From positions 1-8,175 of the forward strand of contig JAJDBO010000200.1 of the NCBI GenBank assembly GCA_029261305.1: a DNA stretch of 8,175 bases. Reading direction: 5' to 3'. The notes under the pieces are model-generated. The model was not told the DNA's origin and did no database searches. It worked only from the letters and a program-made list of their open reading frames with translations. Positions 5,669 through 8,175 of this stretch are shown one piece after another. The stretch is from Nitrospirales bacterium (GTDB lineage: Bacteria; Nitrospirota; Nitrospiria; Nitrospirales; UBA8639). Numbering within the stretch: the stretch's first letter is position 1; each line of letters opens with the position of its first letter. Made by a program: the position numbers and the translations under genes.

Positions 5669-6457
5669 CTAAAAGTCGAGGTCACCGAAATCAAACTCAT
5701 CTTTTTTCGGAACTGATGCGGGGGAACCTTGTGCTTTAGATTTTGGAGAGTTCTTTCGCTTGGGCTCCGCACTAGATTTCGTTTCAGGTACCCTGGCAAG
5801 AACCGGATCTGGCATTTCAGGCCGACAGGGTCCATTTGAAGACAATTGCGGTTTCTGTCCAGCCAGGCCAAGTTCACGCTTTCCTCGACAGAGAGCCCGG
5901 TCAGAGACCTCCATCTCTGAGAGCGATCTGGTGCAGGCATCATAATTCTTACGGCACAGTGGTTCATAGCCTGCGGGCAAGTGGGATTCCGTACAGTATT
6001 TATCGGCTAGGCACTGCGCCTCCCCTGGTGTCATGGTTGCTTGCACTGCTGAAGGTGGTGGAGGTACCTCACAGCCTTTCGGCGAGGCAATCATGGCATT
6101 TTGTCGTGGAGTCACCGCTTTGAACAATGGTGCACAGATTTGAGCATAGGCTGAATTGAGATCAAAGGACACACCTTTTGTCTTTAAAATATGAAGACAG
6201 ACACTGAGATCCTTCTCGCACTCAAGACTGAGACCAATCGTTCCTTCAGCTGCACATACATGCTCCAAAAAACATTGGTCATCTTGCTTTTTAGCCCAAA
6301 CAACATTCATTTTTTCTAATATGTCGTTACCTGTATATTCGGGAGGGATTTTGAATGTTTGATAGGCCCTCAAGTCAGAAGCCGTGGGGACCTCAGCAAA
6401 TGCAATAGTTGGCAAAAACATGCTGGCAGCAATCCCAAGAAGCACGATACGTTTCAT
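5669..6457 (-). CDS. Exported 12-cysteine protein with C-terminal tag (gene A)
   Basis: A 262-residue product. The start at 6457 has GGGAG five bases upstream and opens the signal peptide (MKRIVLLGIAASMFLPTIAFA, then EVPTA); an in-frame ATG at 6487 would add ten polar residues without need. Twelve cysteines (62, 68, 80, 87, 108, 129, 149, 155, 168, 175, 190, 211) form two copies of one module: C-x5-C-x11/12-C-x6-C-x20/14-C-x20-C. Each module is followed by Pro-rich sequence (EVPPPP; RPEMPDP). Residues 222-252 are a Lys/Ser/Pro linker and the end is DEFDFGDLDF, with Phe in place of Leu at the fifth position. It is the first gene of the cluster, behind a sigma70-like promoter. No named family is recognised; an extracytoplasmic disulphide-rich binding protein is the best general guess. 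Confidence 0.85.
   Translation of the reverse strand: MKRIVLLGIAASMFLPTIAFAEVPTASDLRAYQTFKIPPEYTGNDILEKMNVVWAKKQDDQCFLEHVCAAEGTIGLSLECEKDLSVCLHILKTKGVSFDLNSAYAQICAPLFKAVTPRQNAMIASPKGCEVPPPPSAVQATMTPGEAQCLADKYCTESHLPAGYEPLCRKNYDACTRSLSEMEVSDRALCRGKRELGLAGQKPQLSSNGPCRPEMPDPVLARVPETKSSAEPKRKNSPKSKAQGSPASVPKKDEFDFGDLDF
5672..5701 (-). other. C-terminal tag coding segment, gene A
   Basis: Encodes DEFDFGDLDF directly before a TAG stop, after SVPKK. It differs from C and D at one residue and has its own set of synonymous codons. Confidence 0.85.
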
Positions 6458-6532
6458 AGAGACTCCCGATTCATTGATCTCGTCCATAAGCTAGAATCCG
6501 TATTCCACAAGGCAGCAGGCATGATGAAGCGG

Positions 6533-6561
6533 ATAGTAATTCAGATACCCTAACGTTTCAA
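6533..6561 (-). promoter_or_regulatory. Sigma70-like promoter of the tagged-protein operon
   Basis: On the minus strand TTGAAA (6561-6556) and TACTAT (6538-6533) are separated by exactly 17 bases. The match is five of six at -35 and four of six at -10. Transcription would begin near 6526, giving a leader of about 70 bases before gene A. No other convincing promoter was found between genes A, B and C. Confidence 0.5.
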
Positions 6562-6581
6562 CAAAGCCAGACAGATTTTTC

Positions 6582-6610
6582 TTGACCGTCGGGATACAAG
6601 AGATTAATAC
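6582..6610 (+). promoter_or_regulatory. Possible divergent promoter for the gene at 6722
   Basis: TTGACC (6582-6587) is followed by TAATAC (6605-6610) after 17 bases; ATTAAT (6603-6608) with a 15-base spacer is the alternative -10. The leader would be about 105 bases. It lies back-to-back with the minus-strand promoter, with about 20 bases between the two -35 boxes. Confidence 0.35.
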
Positions 6611-6721
6611 CTTCACAAATAGAGTACCACACGCGCTTCAATCTGGAATCAAGAATTGGCGTTAAAACCAAACGCATGAAAGCATTCATCAATTTTCACA
6701 TAAAAAAGGAGAACAAAAATC

Positions 6722-7045
6722 ATGAAGACATCCAAAGTACGTGTCATTGGACTATTGGTATTGGCTGGGGTGGTGGGTTGGATGGCTGGCAACATCAATG
6801 GGAATATGGACCTGCAAGCTCAGCCGAATAATAGACTCGTCCATCGTGGGCTTCTCGTATTGGCGTCACATCAAGCTGGGGAAATGGGTGTTTCCGTCTG
6901 GTGTGACCAGGAGTTTGGGAATCTGCTTTACATGCATGTGGCTGGTTCAAGCGAGCAACTCCGCAGCGATTTACAAGTAGTCCCTGGTGGATGTGCTGCT
7001 GATAAATATATCAGAGGACGGACGTCTTCCCCTCGTACTCGGTAA
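6722..7045 (+). CDS. Small exported or membrane-anchored protein, 107 aa
   Basis: The ribosome site AAAAAGGAGA lies about ten bases before the ATG. Residues 6-23 are hydrophobic (VRVIGLLVLAGVVGWMAG) and end at an Asn/Gly region, so this is either an uncleaved anchor or a signal peptide. The mature part contains HRGLLVLASH, VSVWCDQEFGNLLYMHV and VVPGGC, i.e. two cysteines (C61, C91) spaced to form one disulphide around a beta-rich core. The last 15 residues are Arg/Ser/Thr-rich and unlike the rest. A second open frame starts close to the VVPGGC region and runs on to the next gene, so the C-terminus may be affected by a frameshift. Function unknown. Confidence 0.68.
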   Translation: MKTSKVRVIGLLVLAGVVGWMAGNINGNMDLQAQPNNRLVHRGLLVLASHQAGEMGVSVWCDQEFGNLLYMHVAGSSEQLRSDLQVVPGGCAADKYIRGRTSSPRTR

Positions 7046-7190
7046 AAGAGTACTTGGAAATTTATTGCATTCAAAAATGAATAAACCGTGGCGGACGATT
7101 GATGTTTATCGGTACAATGTATTGGAACCATCACCGATGCCAACTGGGAGTCTCTCCCCCGTTTGGGTTTCATTGAGGGTTGATAGATGA
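6987..7190 (+). CDS. Possible small overlapping gene or frameshifted tail
   Basis: A frame opening at 6981 overlaps the end of the preceding gene in another phase, with a GTG at 6987 as possible start, and ends at a TGA that overlaps the next ATG as ATGA (7187-7190). Its 67 residues include KPWRTIDVYRYNV and SPVWVSLRVDR, which look coding, and its codons are ordinary for the region. There is no signal peptide and no clear ribosome site. It could be a real coupled small gene, the true C-terminus of the preceding gene after a frameshift, or chance. Confidence 0.3.
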   Translation: MDVLLINISEDGRLPLVLGKRVLGNLLHSKMNKPWRTIDVYRYNVLEPSPMPTGSLSPVWVSLRVDR

Positions 7191-7630
7191 ATATACGGCA
7201 TCCTAAACTTTATGCCGCCTCATTCTTTTGGGGAGCATTGCTCACTGCAAGTGTCACGTTGACCTCAATTCCAGTGGGAGCCCTCGAAACTGAACCCCAC
7301 CCCTTGGACACATTTCTGACCAACATTCTGAACTTCAAAAAGCCCACGGGCATTCGAGGCACCTTGCGATATATCGACCTCGAAGGCACGATCATTTGGC
7401 TGAATTGGCATGAACGGTCGAACGATCGTCCATTTTTCCAAACCAAATGGCAACCTGTCCCCGGCGATGCGACGCTCGCCGTCCATCCGACCGATTTCGA
7501 CCAATTTAACGAGCTTCGGCAATTCAGTAAAGGCTCTCCCATCGAAATGGTCATTCAACTTGATTCGGAAGGAAAGCGCCGTATCCACTCCTACCACGAC
7601 CTCACGCAACCCCCTAAAATCCCAATGTAG
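7187..7630 (+). CDS. Secreted hypothetical protein with probable small beta-barrel, 147 aa
   Basis: GAGGG lies seven bases before the ATG. Residues 1-32 are a signal peptide with a hydrophobic core (AASFFWGALLTASVTL) and a likely cut near VGA. Residues 56-75 (IRGTLRYIDLEGTIIWLNW) and 115-136 (a GSPIEMVIQLDSEGK strand pair followed by IHSY) are beta-rich. The order G-x-L-x-x-I-D-x-E-G-T, then a strand with LAV, then a turn G-S-P-I-E-M-V-I is what small periplasmic OB- or SH3-like barrels show. There are no cysteines and no catalytic motif. It follows the gene at 6722 on the same strand and may share its transcript. Function unknown; the fold is an inference from pattern only. Confidence 0.7.
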   Translation: MNIRHPKLYAASFFWGALLTASVTLTSIPVGALETEPHPLDTFLTNILNFKKPTGIRGTLRYIDLEGTIIWLNWHERSNDRPFFQTKWQPVPGDATLAVHPTDFDQFNELRQFSKGSPIEMVIQLDSEGKRRIHSYHDLTQPPKIPM

Positions 7631-7638
7631 GCTTATCT

Positions 7639-7673
7639 GGGAATTGACCAAGAATCTTGGTCTAAGTTTCCCC
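7639..7673 (+). terminator. Hairpin after the 7187 gene
   Basis: GACCAAGA-A-TCTTGGTC (7646-7662) is a perfect 8-bp inverted repeat with one central base. It can be extended with small bulges by GGGAATT on the left and AA, TT and CCC on the right. It starts nine bases after the stop codon. There is no real U-tract (only GTTT within the right arm), so a Rho-independent terminator is weak; an operator or mRNA-stabilising hairpin is possible. Confidence 0.4.
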
Positions 7674-7699
7674 GTTACAATTTGTTACACATTCTTACG
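7674..7699 (+). promoter_or_regulatory. Phased TTAC direct repeats, possible response-regulator site
   Basis: GTTACA (7674-7679), GTTACA (7684-7689) and CTTACG (7694-7699) are spaced exactly ten bases apart, one helical turn. OmpR/PhoB-family response regulators bind direct repeats with this period; the E. coli CpxR box GTAAA-N5-GTAAA is an example with similar layout. The array lies just upstream of the likely -35 position of the Spy/CpxP-like gene. Confidence 0.45.
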
Positions 7700-7727
7700 A
7701 TGCTGAAACCACTGGGCGGATTTCCCT

Positions 7728-7736
7728 TGGTATGCT
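7728..7736 (+). promoter_or_regulatory. Extended -10 element for the Spy-like gene
   Basis: TGG followed by TATGCT gives a TGn-TATnnT extended -10. No good -35 stands 17 bases upstream (around 7709-7714), which fits a promoter needing an activator bound at the phased repeats. Transcription would start near 7743. Confidence 0.35.
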
Positions 7737-7780
7737 GACTTCAAGATGATTTCACAACAAAATCAAAAAAGGAGGCTATC

Positions 7781-8175
7781 ATGATGAAATCAAAAGTGAT
7801 TATTGGAGTCGCAGTTGTCGCACTGGCAGCAACGCTTCTTGGTTTTACAGGATGTAATCGACATCGATCACCCGAGGAACGCATCGCGCACAAGATGGAT
7901 CACATTAGCTCCCATTTGGATTTGACAGAGCAACAACAGGAGAAACTCATTGGAGTGAAGGATGAGATTCTTCGAGCCCGAAGTGCCATTCAAAATGATC
8001 ACCAGGCTCTGTTTGATGAAGTTATTGCGCAAGTGGGAAGTGAGCAAATGAATGAGGCCGTGGTGTTGGGGCTCTTCGATCAACACCATGCATTACTGAA
8101 GCAAGCTGCGCCACAAGTGATCGCGAAAGTCAGTGAATTTCATGCGACCTTGACCCCCGAGCAAAAGGCTGAGGC
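7781..8175 (+). CDS. Spy/CpxP-like (LTXXQ) periplasmic lipoprotein, 3' truncated by window
   Basis: AAGGAGG lies five bases before the ATG at 7781; the ATG at 7784 is an equal alternative. The visible 131 residues start with a lipoprotein signal peptide (VIIGVAVVALAATLLGFTG before Cys25; the lipobox is slightly atypical with Phe at -3). The mature part is helical with LTEQQ at 48-52 and LTPEQ at 124-128, the two LTxxQ motifs of the Spy/CpxP family, separated by a long amphipathic region rich in His, Gln and Glu. In that family the proteins are ATP-independent periplasmic chaperones or metal/stress sensors. The gene has its own promoter region with phased repeats. The end lies outside the window. 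Confidence 0.8.
   Translation, partial: MMKSKVIIGVAVVALAATLLGFTGCNRHRSPEERIAHKMDHISSHLDLTEQQQEKLIGVKDEILRARSAIQNDHQALFDEVIAQVGSEQMNEAVVLGLFDQHHALLKQAAPQVIAKVSEFHATLTPEQKAE

Noticed and set aside
2632..5701. Tag as an outer-membrane beta-barrel C-terminal signal (terminal Phe)
   Set aside because: The terminal Phe fits, but the alternating hydrophobic pattern is broken by Gly and Asp, and none of the proteins is a beta-barrel.
5659..5967. Upstream extension of gene B into gene A
   Set aside because: The extension overlaps the end of gene A out of frame; the signal peptide begins at the ATG-ATG at 5658/5655.

Overview
The window reads like a moderate-GC Gram-negative chromosome. Nearly every gene encodes a small protein with a Sec signal peptide or N-terminal anchor. 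Shine-Dalgarno sites are clear and one predicted lipoprotein is of the Spy/CpxP type. A Nitrospirota-like bacterium is a tentative guess from the style of the exported proteins; no ribosomal RNA or marker gene is present to test it. No transposase, integrase, CRISPR array, tRNA or rRNA was seen.

Left part, plus strand (1-2601): the 3' end of an unrecognised gene, a small secreted protein (285-566), then two genes overlapping by ATGA (758-1894 and 1891-2601). These two share a tandemly duplicated domain of about 128 residues. The first carries it behind a long charged coiled coil. The second carries it in front of a Pro/Thr-rich linker and a four-cysteine tail. The leader of the pair contains competing GAACCA/TGGTTC inverted repeats.

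Centre, minus strand (6457 down to 2629): four tightly spaced genes behind one good sigma70-like promoter, in the order A (6457-5669), B (5658-4867), C (4855-4472), D (4347-2629). A and B are 12-cysteine paralogues made of two copies of a six-cysteine module. C is a tiny protein with one C-x5-C pair. D is a signal-peptide ankyrin-repeat protein. A, C and D are otherwise unrelated but end in the same decapeptide, DEF-D-(L/F)-GDLDF, directly before the stop and after a Lys/Pro/Ser/Gln-rich linker. B ends in what looks like a decayed copy. This is the most interesting signal in the window: a candidate C-terminal sorting or docking tag on exported proteins that is shared at the peptide level despite synonymous codon differences.

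Right part, plus strand (6722-8175): a small membrane-anchored or secreted protein, with an additional overlapping open frame after it that may be a separate small gene or a frameshifted tail; a secreted protein with a probable small beta-barrel (7187-7630); a hairpin; then a Spy/CpxP-like lipoprotein cut by the window end. Upstream of the last gene are TTAC half-sites at exact 10-bp spacing next to an extended -10 element, the layout expected for an OmpR/PhoB-type response regulator.

Working model (inference): the central operon exports a set of proteins to the envelope, where the shared acidic Phe-ending tail would recruit them to a common partner encoded elsewhere. The Spy-like gene fits an envelope-stress context, but no direct link between the regions is shown by the sequence.
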